Assembly (NCBI RefSeq): GCF_000829905.1
Contig: NZ_CDPP01000004.1
Coordinates: 272,001-336,000, forward strand
Direction of reading: 5' to 3'
Length of the DNA stretch: 64,000 bases
Source: Beduini massiliensis
Lineage (GTDB): Bacteria > Bacillota_I > Bacilli_A > Erysipelotrichales > Coprobacillaceae
Positions 55,413 to 63,547 of this stretch are shown here, piece after piece. Made by a program: the position numbers and the translations under genes. The notes beneath the pieces are model-generated. The model was not told the DNA's origin and did not search any database. It saw only the letters and a program-made list of their open reading frames with translations. How positions within the stretch are numbered: position 1 is the first letter of the stretch; each line of letters begins with the position of its first letter.

Positions 55413-56212
55413 AATATGTGCTCATTAATAAATACCGCAATACCATCTTCATTATTGCTCGCTGTAACGTAATCTGCAATTTCTTTTACGATGGGATTCC
55501 CATTTTCCATGCAAACACCAACACCGCAATCACGGATCATTTCCAAATCATTTAATTCATCACCAAAAACACATACATTTTCAAGTGTAAAACCATGATT
55601 CTTTGCAATACGTTCAATCCCAAAACTTTTAGAAACATGAGGTTCTAAAAATTCAAAGAGAGTTTTGGTACTACGCACCCCACGATAGCGTGAGTCCGGA
55701 TGAGCAATACAATACTTTTCTACCTCGTCAATCACTTCCGGCTGTCCCATTGCCAGCATCTTTGTTGCATTTGTACTGGTATATGCCGATAAATCATCAA
55801 CATATAATTTTAACTTATTATTTTCGGCAATGCCATTTGAAACTTCATCATCACGAGTCACATGATATTCATAATCATCAAAAATACCAAAACTAATATC
55901 AAAGTGCTGATAAGCTTCGATTACATCTTTTAAAATAGATCCCTCTACTAAATTAGAACGTTCTTCTTTATCCAGTGCATAGTCAAAATACTGAGAACCG
56001 TTGAAGCCCATTAGAATATCTGTATATTCCTCTACTCCCCAGTCCCCAAGCAACTGTTTAACGGCAATGGGAGAACGCCCTGTGGCAATCCCAAATAATA
56101 TACCATGGTCTTTTAATTTGCTGATGGCATCTAAAGTTGCCGGAGTAATCTTTTTATGATCATCCAGTAAAGTTCCATCAATATCGCACAATATCATTTT
56201 AACATCTTTCAT
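55400..56212 (-). CDS. Cof-type HAD-IIB phosphatase
   Basis: A 270-residue HAD hydrolase with LCDIDGTLLDD, GIATGRSP, the conserved Lys of motif III in the VSKSFGIERIAK region, and FGDELNDLEMI. Cof family; the exact substrate is unknown. RBS GAGGTGG. It has no operon partner, being flanked by the bcp hairpin and the terminator of the dap operon. Confidence 0.87.
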   Translation of the reverse strand: MKDVKMILCDIDGTLLDDHKKITPATLDAISKLKDHGILFGIATGRSPIAVKQLLGDWGVEEYTDILMGFNGSQYFDYALDKEERSNLVEGSILKDVIEAYQHFDISFGIFDDYEYHVTRDDEVSNGIAENNKLKLYVDDLSAYTSTNATKMLAMGQPEVIDEVEKYCIAHPDSRYRGVRSTKTLFEFLEPHVSKSFGIERIAKNHGFTLENVCVFGDELNDLEMIRDCGVGVCMENGNPIVKEIADYVTASNNEDGIAVFINEHILKEG

Positions 56213-56273
56213 ATTTCCACCTCGGTCTAATCGTAACAGACTTTTTTATAATTTATGCGTTATTTCCATAAAT

Positions 56274-56298
56274 GAAAAAAGGTTCTGAAAATGAACCT
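56274..56298 (-). terminator. Terminator of the dap operon
   Basis: On the minus strand AGGTTC / GAACCT, 7-nt loop, T run. It overlaps the TAG of the deacetylase gene. Confidence 0.85.
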
Positions 56299-57418
56299 AT
56301 AATTCAATATTTCGGATAAGTGCAATATATGTTTCCAATCCACGTAATAAATAGTGTTCATCAAAATTAAACGTCTCGGTATGAAGTCCGCTATGGTGCA
56401 TTGGGGTACCTACCCCGACATAGAAAAATATCCCGGGTACTTTAGTCTGATAGAATGAGAAGTCTTCTGCCAGCATCAGCGGATCTTTTAATTCGATATC
56501 CCCCTCTTTAAAAGTAATCGCTTTAAATTGCTGATAAAGAGTATGGTCATTAAGTACCGGCGGATACATCGGGTCACAGACACATTCAATCTGACAACCA
56601 TAGATACATTCCATAGAGGTATTGATCTTTTTAATCTGGGAACTGATTTCTTTAAAGACATCATCACTGTAAGTACGCACTGTCCCATGCATTGTCGTTT
56701 TATTGGCAACAATATTATTAGCACTGCCCCCCTCAATCATACCGATGTGAAGTAAGCCTTGTTCTAAAGGGGACACTGAGGTTACTTTAATGCTTTTATA
56801 CATCGCAATCAGCTGACTGGCAATCATGATCGTATCAATCCCTTGATGATATAAGCCTGCATGGGAACTCTGTCCGCGAATCGTCACATGTAATTCACCA
56901 CATTCTGCCATCAATGGTCCCGGACGGCAAGCCAGTTTTCCGGCAGGAATATCCGGCATTAAATGCAAACCGAAGATCCCTTTGACATGATATTTTTCTA
57001 AGATCCCCTCTTTAACCAAAAGTCCTGCTCCACCAGGAGACTCTTCTGCCGGCTGAAAAATCAGCAGGACATTATAGCGTAATTCACTCTTGTGATCTTT
57101 TAGCCAGTCTGCAAACCCCAGCAATGTTGCCATATGTCCATCGTGACCACATGCATGCATACTATCCGGGTGTTGTGATTTAAACGAAACTGCATTCTTT
57201 TCAACAATGTTTAATGCATCAATGTCACTGCGAAAAGCCATCGTTTGGGGCTGATGCACATCCACATAAACTAAAGTTCCGGTAGTAAGAACTGTTTCGT
57301 ATGAATACCCCATCATCGTTAACTGCTCTCGCAGATATTCTGCCGTCTTATACTCTTTTAATCCGATTTCCGGAATGCGATGCAGCTGCTGGCGCCAATG
57401 TTTGATCCGTTCCTCCAT
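56297..57418 (-). CDS. N-acetyldiaminopimelate deacetylase (M20 family)
   Basis: A 373-residue M20D amidohydrolase. Metal motifs are MHACGHDGHMA, the catalytic Glu pair in FQPAEESPGGA, and the C-terminal His in MHHSGLHTETFNFDE. M20D also includes indole-acetyl-amino-acid and hippurate hydrolases. Its place after dapF and dapH points to removal of acetyl from N-acetyl-LL-DAP, the last step of the acetylase branch. RBS AAAGAGG. Confidence 0.9.
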   Translation of the reverse strand: MEERIKHWRQQLHRIPEIGLKEYKTAEYLREQLTMMGYSYETVLTTGTLVYVDVHQPQTMAFRSDIDALNIVEKNAVSFKSQHPDSMHACGHDGHMATLLGFADWLKDHKSELRYNVLLIFQPAEESPGGAGLLVKEGILEKYHVKGIFGLHLMPDIPAGKLACRPGPLMAECGELHVTIRGQSSHAGLYHQGIDTIMIASQLIAMYKSIKVTSVSPLEQGLLHIGMIEGGSANNIVANKTTMHGTVRTYSDDVFKEISSQIKKINTSMECIYGCQIECVCDPMYPPVLNDHTLYQQFKAITFKEGDIELKDPLMLAEDFSFYQTKVPGIFFYVGVGTPMHHSGLHTETFNFDEHYLLRGLETYIALIRNIEL

Positions 57419-57433
57419 ATATTTATCCTCTTT

Positions 57434-58141
57434 CTATAATTGTCTTAAATCATCTAACAACTGGGTTTTACTCAATGTCTTTTCATCTTTATGAGCTTTG
57501 ATGATCTTTGCCGGATTTCCTGCGACGACTGCTCCGCTGGGAACATCATTCAAGACGATTGCCCCCGCTCCGACAATCGCTCCTTTACCGATATGTACCC
57601 CCTCAACAACAACGGCATTGGCGCCAATCATCACATCATCTTCCACGATGACAGGGGATGCACTAGGAGGTTCAATGACACCTGCCAACACGGTTCCGGC
57701 ACCGATATGACAGCGTTTTCCCACTTCGACACGTCCGCCTAACACCGCTCCCATATCAATCATTGTATTATCACCGATCTTACAGCCAATATTGATAATC
57801 GCTCCCATCATAATAACCGCTTGTTCACCAATGCTTACATGATTACGAATAATCGCTCCGGGTTCAATGCGAGCATTTATAGACGATATATCCAATAAAT
57901 CAATAGCACTGTTACGACGATCACTTTCCATATAAATGTCTGTTATATTTTCTTTATTCGCCTGTAAATAAGCACTGGCATCTTCTTGATCTCCAATCAG
58001 CACGCAGCTTTCTTCATTACCAAATATCTTCAAATGCGGATCCTTAGGTAAACGGGTTCCGTTAATATATACTTTAATCGGTGTTTTCTTCTTTGCTTCC
58101 TTAATATACTGAATAATTTGTTCTGCATTATTGTATTCCAT
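57434..58141 (-). CDS. dapH: Tetrahydrodipicolinate N-acetyltransferase
   Basis: A 235-residue left-handed beta-helix acetyltransferase that acetylates tetrahydrodipicolinate with acetyl-CoA. It has an N-terminal DapH domain (residues 1-85, [18 protein letters not shown]), then hexapeptide repeats ([20 protein letters not shown] and later turns to [13 protein letters not shown]). I chose the ATG at 58141 since AGGAGG is about 7 nt upstream. Ten bases separate its ATG from the dapF stop. Confidence 0.95.
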   Translation of the reverse strand: MEYNNAEQIIQYIKEAKKKTPIKVYINGTRLPKDPHLKIFGNEESCVLIGDQEDASAYLQANKENITDIYMESDRRNSAIDLLDISSINARIEPGAIIRNHVSIGEQAVIMMGAIINIGCKIGDNTMIDMGAVLGGRVEVGKRCHIGAGTVLAGVIEPPSASPVIVEDDVMIGANAVVVEGVHIGKGAIVGAGAIVLNDVPSGAVVAGNPAKIIKAHKDEKTLSKTQLLDDLRQL

Positions 58142-58151
58142 TGTTTTCCTC

Positions 58152-58979
58152 CTAATCAATTTCTCCATGATAAACACTTACTGCCGGACCACTCATATAC
58201 ACATGATTATCTTCTGCCCATTCAATCTCCAAGTCTCCCCCTAACAGCTGCACTGTTAGTTTTCTTTTACAATGAGATAAAAGCATTGCCGCAACAGCAG
58301 AAGCACAGGCACCGGTTCCACAGGCTTGTGTTTCTTTTGAGCCTCTTTCCCAGACTCTCATTCTTATTGTATCTTCATCTATCATTTCAACAAATTCAGT
58401 GTTCACCGATTCTGGGAAATAGTGACTATGTTCAAAGTATGGTCCAATTTTATCTAAATCCATACTCATGACATCGTTTACGAAAATAACGCAATGAGGA
58501 TTCCCCATTGAAAGACAAGTTACTTGATAAGTATGATCATGAATCGTCAGCGGGGCATCTATCATCTGCATATGTTCTACAGCAACAGGTATCTTAGCGC
58601 ATTCAAAGATGGGCTGACCCATGTCTACTTTAGCGGAAATTACTTCGCCATTGACAATATGAAGATAGACGATCTTATTGCCCCCTAAGGTTTCCACCGT
58701 GATTTGATCTTTATTTGTCAGACCGTGATCATACACAAATTTCGCAAAACAGCGAATGCCGTTACCACACATCTTGCCTTCACTGCCATCTTTATTAAAC
58801 ATTCGCATCTTAAAATCACAATGCTCCGAATCTAAGATCACAATCATTCCGTCAGAACCAATCCCGGTATGCCGATCGCTGATTTTTTGGATATATTCTT
58901 CATCATAACAGACATCCTCACTCATCCCATTGACATAGATATAATCATTGCCGATTCCATGCATTTTCGTAAACTTCAC
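58152..58979 (-). CDS. dapF: Diaminopimelate epimerase
   Basis: A 275-residue PLP-independent epimerase that converts LL-DAP to meso-DAP. The two catalytic Cys lie in KMCGNGIRC and [10 protein letters not shown]. The N-terminus is [14 protein letters not shown]. First gene of dapF-dapH-deacetylase; a wall containing meso-DAP, or lysine synthesis, is implied. The RBS is GGAGGAAAAGA. Confidence 0.96.
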   Translation of the reverse strand: MKFTKMHGIGNDYIYVNGMSEDVCYDEEYIQKISDRHTGIGSDGMIVILDSEHCDFKMRMFNKDGSEGKMCGNGIRCFAKFVYDHGLTNKDQITVETLGGNKIVYLHIVNGEVISAKVDMGQPIFECAKIPVAVEHMQMIDAPLTIHDHTYQVTCLSMGNPHCVIFVNDVMSMDLDKIGPYFEHSHYFPESVNTEFVEMIDEDTIRMRVWERGSKETQACGTGACASAVAAMLLSHCKRKLTVQLLGGDLEIEWAEDNHVYMSGPAVSVYHGEID

Positions 58980-59023
58980 TGTCTTTTCCTCCGATTATCA
59001 CAAATTGTCTTTTTCTTTGTGTT

Positions 59024-59051
59024 ATTATATTATATTTGTTGCAAAAATCAA
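59024..59051 (-). promoter_or_regulatory. Promoter of the dap operon
   Basis: TTGATT (59046-59051), 16-bp spacer, TATAAT (59024-59029); a second TATAAT overlaps at 59029-59034. Confidence 0.6.
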
Positions 59052-59079
59052 ATATAAAGAATTATTTTTTTACGGTTTA

Positions 59080-59088
59080 TGCTATAAT
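59080..59088 (+). promoter_or_regulatory. Extended -10 promoter of the M18 peptidase gene
   Basis: TGC-TATAAT (-10 at 59083-59088), about 25 bp before the start codon; no good -35. Confidence 0.55.
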
Positions 59089-59113
59089 AGGTGGCATATA
59101 AGGAGGACAAAGA

Positions 59114-60430
59114 ATGTATAAAGAAATATCGAAAGAATTAATCTCTTTTATTAATGATTCACCCACTTCATTTCACGCTAATGAAACCGTGAAAAAAATA
59201 CTTAATCAAGCCGGATTTACGGAACTGGTAGAAAACCATTCATGGGAATTAAAACCAGGTGGAAAATATTATGTTTCTAAAAATACGAGTGCACTCATTG
59301 CCTTTGCCATTGGTACTCAGTTAGATCAATATAGTTTTAATATAAGTGCCGCACATTGCGATACGCCAACCTTTAAAATCAAACCGGTGTCACGTATCGT
59401 CAGTGATAATCGCTATCATAAACTAAATGTTGAAATGTATGGCGGAGCACTTTGTGCACCGTGGTTCGACCGTCCGTTATCGGTTGCCGGAAGAGCAATC
59501 ATTAAAAACAACGATCGTTTTGAAACTAAGTTAGTTAATATTGATAAAGATCTGCTGATTATTCCTAATCTCGCTATTCATTTAGACCGCGAAGCCAACA
59601 ATGGCAAAAAATATAATACCCAGATTGATATGCTGCCTTTAGTTGGAAGCACTGCTTTAGACGAGAAAGCATTCGAGACATTGATTGCGGAAAGTTTAAA
59701 TGTAGACCCCGACACGATTTACTCATCTGACCTTTATCTTTACCCACGCAGTTCAGGCACAATGATCGGATTAGATGAAGAATTTATAGGATCTCCTCGT
59801 TTAGATGACTTACAATGTGTATTTGCCACACTAAAAGGATTTTTAGAAGGGAAAGCAGATCAATCGATCAATGTATTCTTTATGGCAGATAATGAAGAAG
59901 TAGGCAGCTCTACTAAACAGGGTGCTGCTTCAACATTTTTAATCGATACACTATCACGTATTAATCAAAATATCGGGGGAAATGATGAACGCCTTCATCG
60001 TGCTTTAGCGTCTTCTATGATCGTATCAGCCGATAATGCTCATGCAGTCCATCCAAATCATCAAGATCTTTCAGATCCACATAACCGTGTCTATATGAAC
60101 GATGGGGTTGTCATTAAATACAGTGCAAGACAATCTTATACAACAGATGCATTATCCGCAGCTTTATTTATTGAATGCTGTAAAAAAGCGAATGTTCCTT
60201 ATCAGCATTATACAAATCGATCTGACTTAATGGGTGGCGGAACTTTAGGTGCAATCAGTTCTTATCAAGTCAGCATTACTTCCATTGATATTGGATTAGC
60301 CCAACTAGCTATGCATTCAAGCTTTGAACTTGCCGGAGCAAAAGATACAGCTTATATGATTGAAGCGATGAAAGTATTCTTTTCTACCCACTTAGAAGCA
60401 TCAGATGCCGGTGTTATTATCGCAAAATAG
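59114..60430 (+). CDS. M18 family aspartyl-type aminopeptidase
   Basis: A 438-residue zinc aminopeptidase of the ApeB/DNPEP family. Metal and active-site motifs are SAAHCDTPTFKIKP, SPRLDDL (bridging Asp), ADNEEVGSSTKQGA (catalytic and metal Glu), SADNAHAVHPNH and a late His in MHSSFELAG. Members favour acidic N-terminal residues and form large dodecamers in the cytoplasm. RBS AAGGAGG. Confidence 0.94.
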   Translation: MYKEISKELISFINDSPTSFHANETVKKILNQAGFTELVENHSWELKPGGKYYVSKNTSALIAFAIGTQLDQYSFNISAAHCDTPTFKIKPVSRIVSDNRYHKLNVEMYGGALCAPWFDRPLSVAGRAIIKNNDRFETKLVNIDKDLLIIPNLAIHLDREANNGKKYNTQIDMLPLVGSTALDEKAFETLIAESLNVDPDTIYSSDLYLYPRSSGTMIGLDEEFIGSPRLDDLQCVFATLKGFLEGKADQSINVFFMADNEEVGSSTKQGAASTFLIDTLSRINQNIGGNDERLHRALASSMIVSADNAHAVHPNHQDLSDPHNRVYMNDGVVIKYSARQSYTTDALSAALFIECCKKANVPYQHYTNRSDLMGGGTLGAISSYQVSITSIDIGLAQLAMHSSFELAGAKDTAYMIEAMKVFFSTHLEASDAGVIIAK

Positions 60431-60438
60431 AACGATCC

Positions 60439-60478
60439 AACAGTATCATCTTTAGTTAGGTGATGCTGTTTTAATTTT
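60439..60478 (+). terminator. Terminator of the M18 peptidase gene
   Basis: AACAGTATCA / TGATGCTGTT stem of 10 bp with a 12-nt loop, then TTAATTTTT. The 135 bases that follow hold nothing recognised. Confidence 0.8.
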
Positions 60479-60614
60479 TCCTAAGGACATGTTCAATCTA
60501 ATTATCTCCGTTACATATAAAACACTGCCCCCTCTATTTGAAAATAAAGTCAAAGCTTCCTGTTATCCTGAATTACTCTGACTAATTAAGATTAACCAAT
60601 AACAGAGTATATAA

Positions 60615-60658
60615 AAAAACCGATACATAAGTGTCATTTTTCACTGTTATCGGTTTTT
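60615..60658 (-). terminator. Long terminator of the XRE/small protein operon
   Basis: AAAAACCGATA / TATCGGTTTTT outer stem of 11 bp plus inner AGTG/CACT, T runs on both strands; 8 bases from the end of the small gene. Confidence 0.85.
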
Positions 60659-60666
60659 GTTATCAT

Positions 60667-60906
60667 TCATAAACGAATGATGATGTCATCTCCATCGCTG
60701 GAATGTACTTCTACTAATGTGAGACCTTTGAATTGTTTTCGATACTTCTTTATTTGTTTTAAAAAATCTCTTTGTCCCATTGGCGATATATAGACATACC
60801 TTTTTAAAGCATAAAACAAAAGAGAGAAGCTATAACGATTTAAAAACAAGGAGTAAGGAAGATACAGCCAAAGCCGGAATCCTTTGGACTTTATACGAAT
60901 CTTCAT
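60667..60906 (-). CDS. Small protein coupled to the XRE regulator, SHOCT-like tail
   Basis: A 79-residue protein. The N-terminal half is hydrophobic and aromatic (FRLWLYLPYSLFLNRYSFSLLFYAL) and may sit at the membrane; the C-terminal part (GLTLVEVHSSDGDDIIIRL) resembles the end of the upstream regulator (KIVEIESSAGDIVEVMVE). Its ATG overlaps the regulator's TAA by one base (TAATG), so expression is coupled. Function unknown. Confidence 0.65.
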   Translation of the reverse strand: MKIRIKSKGFRLWLYLPYSLFLNRYSFSLLFYALKRYVYISPMGQRDFLKQIKKYRKQFKGLTLVEVHSSDGDDIIIRL

Positions 60907-61397
60907 TATTCGACCATCACTTCAACAATATCCCCTGCACTGCTTTCAATCTCTACAATCTTGCCAATCGCACCATTCTCAATTAAAGAGATAATCATGT
61001 GTAAATCCAATCCTTTTAGTATCTCACTGCCATTAAACTCAGGGAGTTCAATCTTCATATCGGCCGCCATTTTCACAAAAATTAAAGGCAGATTTACTTT
61101 TACTTTATCCCCCTCTACCGATAAAATATTGACACGCAGAAACATTTCATTAATATTTTTTCGTGCTTCCATCGGAACATAGCGAACCGTTTCATCACGC
61201 TCTTTTACTAAATCATCAAGGGAAACACCGAAATAGTCAGATAACTCGACTAAAACAGGAAGATCGGGAATACTTAAATCTTTTTCCCATTTGCTGACAG
61301 CTTGAGAAGACACTCCCATCTTTTCTGCTAATTCATCTTGTGTCATCTTTCTTTGTTTTCTTAAATCATTAATTTTTTCGCCCATTGTTTTTCTCAT
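60906..61397 (-). CDS. XRE-type HTH regulator with SHOCT/YvlB-like C-terminus
   Basis: A 163-residue protein. Residues 6-62 are a Cro/C1-type HTH (MTQDELAEKMGVSSQAVSKWEKD). The C-terminal 90 residues (KVKVNLPLIFVKMAADM ... VEIESSAGDIVEVMVE) resemble the SHOCT-like domain found in YvlB-type envelope-response proteins. RBS AAAGAGG and ATG at 61397. It could repress its own operon and sense an envelope signal through the C-terminal part; this is inference. Confidence 0.8.
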   Translation of the reverse strand: MRKTMGEKINDLRKQRKMTQDELAEKMGVSSQAVSKWEKDLSIPDLPVLVELSDYFGVSLDDLVKERDETVRYVPMEARKNINEMFLRVNILSVEGDKVKVNLPLIFVKMAADMKIELPEFNGSEILKGLDLHMIISLIENGAIGKIVEIESSAGDIVEVMVE

Positions 61398-61439
61398 ACA
61401 TTTACCTCTTTCTGTAATAACTTACACCTAAATTATAGA

Positions 61440-61704
61440 GGGTTATTCATTAGAAAAGAAGATACCATCAGTTGGATTCCCCTACTCTTAGTTGTAAATC
61501 TTGAAACTGACAGTTGAATGTCCTCACTTTGTTTTATTAGTATGAGCAGTTGAGCTTTATACTAAACCATCTACTCACCTTTTAACGTTGTTATTGTCGG
61601 TAATACTGTCTTCATTTAAACGCTAAAAAAGATACAAGGCTTCTCCTCATATCTTCATCTATCACAAGAGAATATGTGAAATATCGGTATTCGCAGCATC
61701 TATT
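61440..61704 (-). pseudogene. Decayed remnant of a DUF4097-like gene
   Basis: Downstream of the 51-codon ORF, the minus strand carries protein-like scraps in shifted frames: one base out of frame after its stop, IDAANTDIS followed by a TGA, and further on FQDLQLRVGES followed by a TGA. PadR-DUF1700 operons commonly end in a DUF4097 gene whose sequence starts with a membrane helix and then such ID-A-AD-I beta repeats. The stretch has no intact ORF. Alternatively it is plain intergenic sequence. Confidence 0.45.
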
Positions 61705-61860
61705 TTAATCAATGACCATGATGCGATACCAGTCTTTGTGTCCTTTATTATCCAGTACTTTTTTATAATTAAAACCACCTAACATAAAAGCAAGCAAACA
61801 AATGACTATTCCTGCCAGCATACATCCTTTACTTATCTTGATCCATTTATTTTGATCCAT
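61705..61860 (-). CDS. 51-residue membrane peptide, likely N-terminus of a broken DUF4097-like gene
   Basis: A short frame with a strong RBS (GGAGGGTG, about 7 nt before the ATG at 61860). It encodes a Lys-rich start, one membrane helix (GCMLAGIVICLLAFMLGGF) and a short tail ending VID. It overlaps the DUF1700 gene by 28 bases. It reads as the anchor of a longer protein that stops early because of a frameshift, but it could also be a functional small membrane protein. Confidence 0.55.
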   Translation of the reverse strand: MDQNKWIKISKGCMLAGIVICLLAFMLGGFNYKKVLDNKGHKDWYRIMVID

Positions 61861-62444
61861 GAAAAACACCCTCCATTTCTAAATATACTAATGACACTAT
61901 CTAAAACACGCCAGCTCAGATTCTTTGAATAATCAATCGATAATTGAGCTAAACGGATCGTCCAGTAACTTAACCCGACACAAAAAATACCTACGCCAAG
62001 CTGGAAGATTCCATAAAGAAATGTGGTGACCATCACCGGCACAGCTCCAAAAACACCAATAAGAGCACCGGCAACACTCGCAAAAGCAAAAGATACTGTT
62101 ACAATAGGCAAACACCAAATAATAATGAGTATGGAAAGTACAAACATGGCTCCTGCCAACAAGATGCTTGCCCATAAAGGAGAACCCAAAATAATCAATA
62201 GCTTTACTAAAATCGAAGAAGAGGCATGATCATCTGTAGGGGGCTGTAATTCACCGATTGCTCTATCGGCAATTTCTTTTGGATCTTCTAATCGAGCAAC
62301 TGCTTCTTCTTCACTACAGCCATTTTCTTTATAATCTTCAATCAATTCTTCATAATAATTTAATATATTTTTCTTTTCTGAATAACTAAGTTTAAACAAA
62401 GCTTTATCCAGTTCATTTAAGAACATTTGTTTATTCATGTTCAT
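61833..62444 (-). CDS. DUF1700 family membrane protein
   Basis: A 203-residue protein. The cytoplasmic N-terminal domain (residues 1-75, FLNELDKALFKLSYSEKKNILNYYEELIEDYKENG ... ARLEDPKEIA, here in parts) is the DUF1700/HAAS helical bundle. Three to four membrane helices follow (about 80-170). Such proteins pair with PadR repressors in detergent- or envelope-stress operons. It overlaps padR by 14 bases. Confidence 0.88.
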   Translation of the reverse strand: MNMNKQMFLNELDKALFKLSYSEKKNILNYYEELIEDYKENGCSEEEAVARLEDPKEIADRAIGELQPPTDDHASSSILVKLLIILGSPLWASILLAGAMFVLSILIIIWCLPIVTVSFAFASVAGALIGVFGAVPVMVTTFLYGIFQLGVGIFCVGLSYWTIRLAQLSIDYSKNLSWRVLDSVISIFRNGGCFSWIKINGSR

Positions 62445-62748
62445 TCTCCTCCTTTATAAATTGATAGATTTTTTCTACCTGTCTCCATTCCACTAGAAAT
62501 TCATCTATTTTTGCTTTCCCATTATCGGTAATCTGATAATATTTACGTAAACGTCCCTGATGTTCAACCGAGTATGTTGTTAAACTGCCGTTTGCTTCTA
62601 AACGCTTTAATATCGGATATAAAGTGGATTCGCTTGTTTCAACATAATCACTTACATCTTTGACAATCTGATAACCATAGGAATCACTATGTTTCAATAC
62701 AGTTAAAACGCATATATCAAGTAATCCTTTTTTAAGCTGAATATCCAT
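62431..62748 (-). CDS. PadR family transcriptional regulator
   Basis: A 105-residue winged-helix repressor. The PadR core QLKKGLLDICVLTVLKHSDSYGYQIV is followed by the recognition helix region ESTLYPILKRLEANG and the wing (GRLRKYYQITDNGK). It is short, of the PadR-s2 type with a single C-terminal dimerisation helix. It most likely represses its own operon through the palindrome at 62763-62795. Confidence 0.94.
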   Translation of the reverse strand: MDIQLKKGLLDICVLTVLKHSDSYGYQIVKDVSDYVETSESTLYPILKRLEANGSLTTYSVEHQGRLRKYYQITDNGKAKIDEFLVEWRQVEKIYQFIKEENEHE

Positions 62749-62762
62749 TTTATCCCTCCTAT

Positions 62763-62795
62763 CACATAATACTATATATTACATAGTATTATGTG
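62763..62795 (-). promoter_or_regulatory. PadR operator: 13-bp perfect inverted repeat
   Basis: CACATAATACTAT (62763-62775), 7-bp spacer, ATAGTATTATGTG (62783-62795). It covers the -10 and the whole spacer of the padR promoter. Confidence 0.8.
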
Positions 62796-62799
62796 TCAA
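62771..62799 (-). promoter_or_regulatory. Promoter of padR-DUF1700
   Basis: Perfect TTGACA (62794-62799), 17-bp spacer, TATAGT (62771-62776). It overlaps the palindrome almost completely. Confidence 0.8.
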
Positions 62800-62806
62800 G
62801 CAGTAA

Positions 62807-62835
62807 ATAAAAAACATTCGAAAATAATTCGAATG
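62807..62835 (-). terminator. Terminator of the DUF554 gene
   Basis: CATTCGAA / TTCGAATG stem, 5-nt loop, T run on the minus strand. Confidence 0.85.
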
Positions 62836-63537
62836 CTATAAAAGAATCTGATATACCCCTACTAATGGCATCACTATAATTAAAGATGGGATAAGATTAA
62901 TCGCTTTAATATGTAAGATTTTCGCAACACTCATTCCTAAAATAATCGTCATTAGTCCACCACATGCCTTAAAGTCCATGATCATCACATCATTGACATA
63001 AGGAAGAATGCCCTTTGCGATTAAAAAGCAGGCAAATAAAATAACAAACTGCGGAATCGGAATTAATGCTTGTGCATAACCTAAGGTTGTTCCAAAAAGA
63101 ATTGCCGTAAAGAAATCTAAGATAGACTTAGACATCAAGACTGTAGAATCTCCGGACATCCCCTCAACTAAAGCACCAAAAATACCCGTTCCACTCATGC
63201 AAAACATCACAACAACCAACAGATACATCTCCATATAAGCAGTGGGATCTCCCTCTATTTTAAAAGAACAGCGTTTTAAGATCCTTTCAAAAAAACGAGA
63301 TACATAACGATCAATATGAAGCATTTCCCCAATAACGGTTCCAATGATCAATGACATAATCACAATCGGCAGTGTCTGAACATTGACTAAAGAAGTAATC
63401 CCGATCGACATGGCGCATACGCCAAAGACTTTAGGTAAAGTCTCCTTCAAATGTTCAGGGACATAATGACGTAATAATCCGCCAATCATCGACCCAAATA
63501 ATACGGCTAACGTATTGACAATCACCCCAAATGGCAT
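62836..63537 (-). CDS. DUF554 family membrane protein (YdfK/YqgA-like)
   Basis: A 233-residue integral membrane protein with about seven hydrophobic segments. DUF554 signatures are VNTLAVLFGSMIGGLLRH at the start, CMSGTGIFGALVEG in the middle and DFKACGGLMTIILGM near the end. Function is not established in the family. I chose the ATG at 63537 (AGGGGGAAAACT upstream); the in-frame ATG at 63555 lacks an RBS. It follows the HAD gene by 10 bases. Confidence 0.9.
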   Translation of the reverse strand: MPFGVIVNTLAVLFGSMIGGLLRHYVPEHLKETLPKVFGVCAMSIGITSLVNVQTLPIVIMSLIIGTVIGEMLHIDRYVSRFFERILKRCSFKIEGDPTAYMEMYLLVVVMFCMSGTGIFGALVEGMSGDSTVLMSKSILDFFTAILFGTTLGYAQALIPIPQFVILFACFLIAKGILPYVNDVMIMDFKACGGLMTIILGMSVAKILHIKAINLIPSLIIVMPLVGVYQILL

Positions 63538-63547
63538 AGTTTTCCCC

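Noticed and set aside
60667-61397. Toxin-antitoxin pair (XRE protein plus small gene)
   Set aside because: The regulator has a SHOCT/YvlB-like C-terminus and the small protein has no toxin motif; order and coupling fit an envelope-response pair better.
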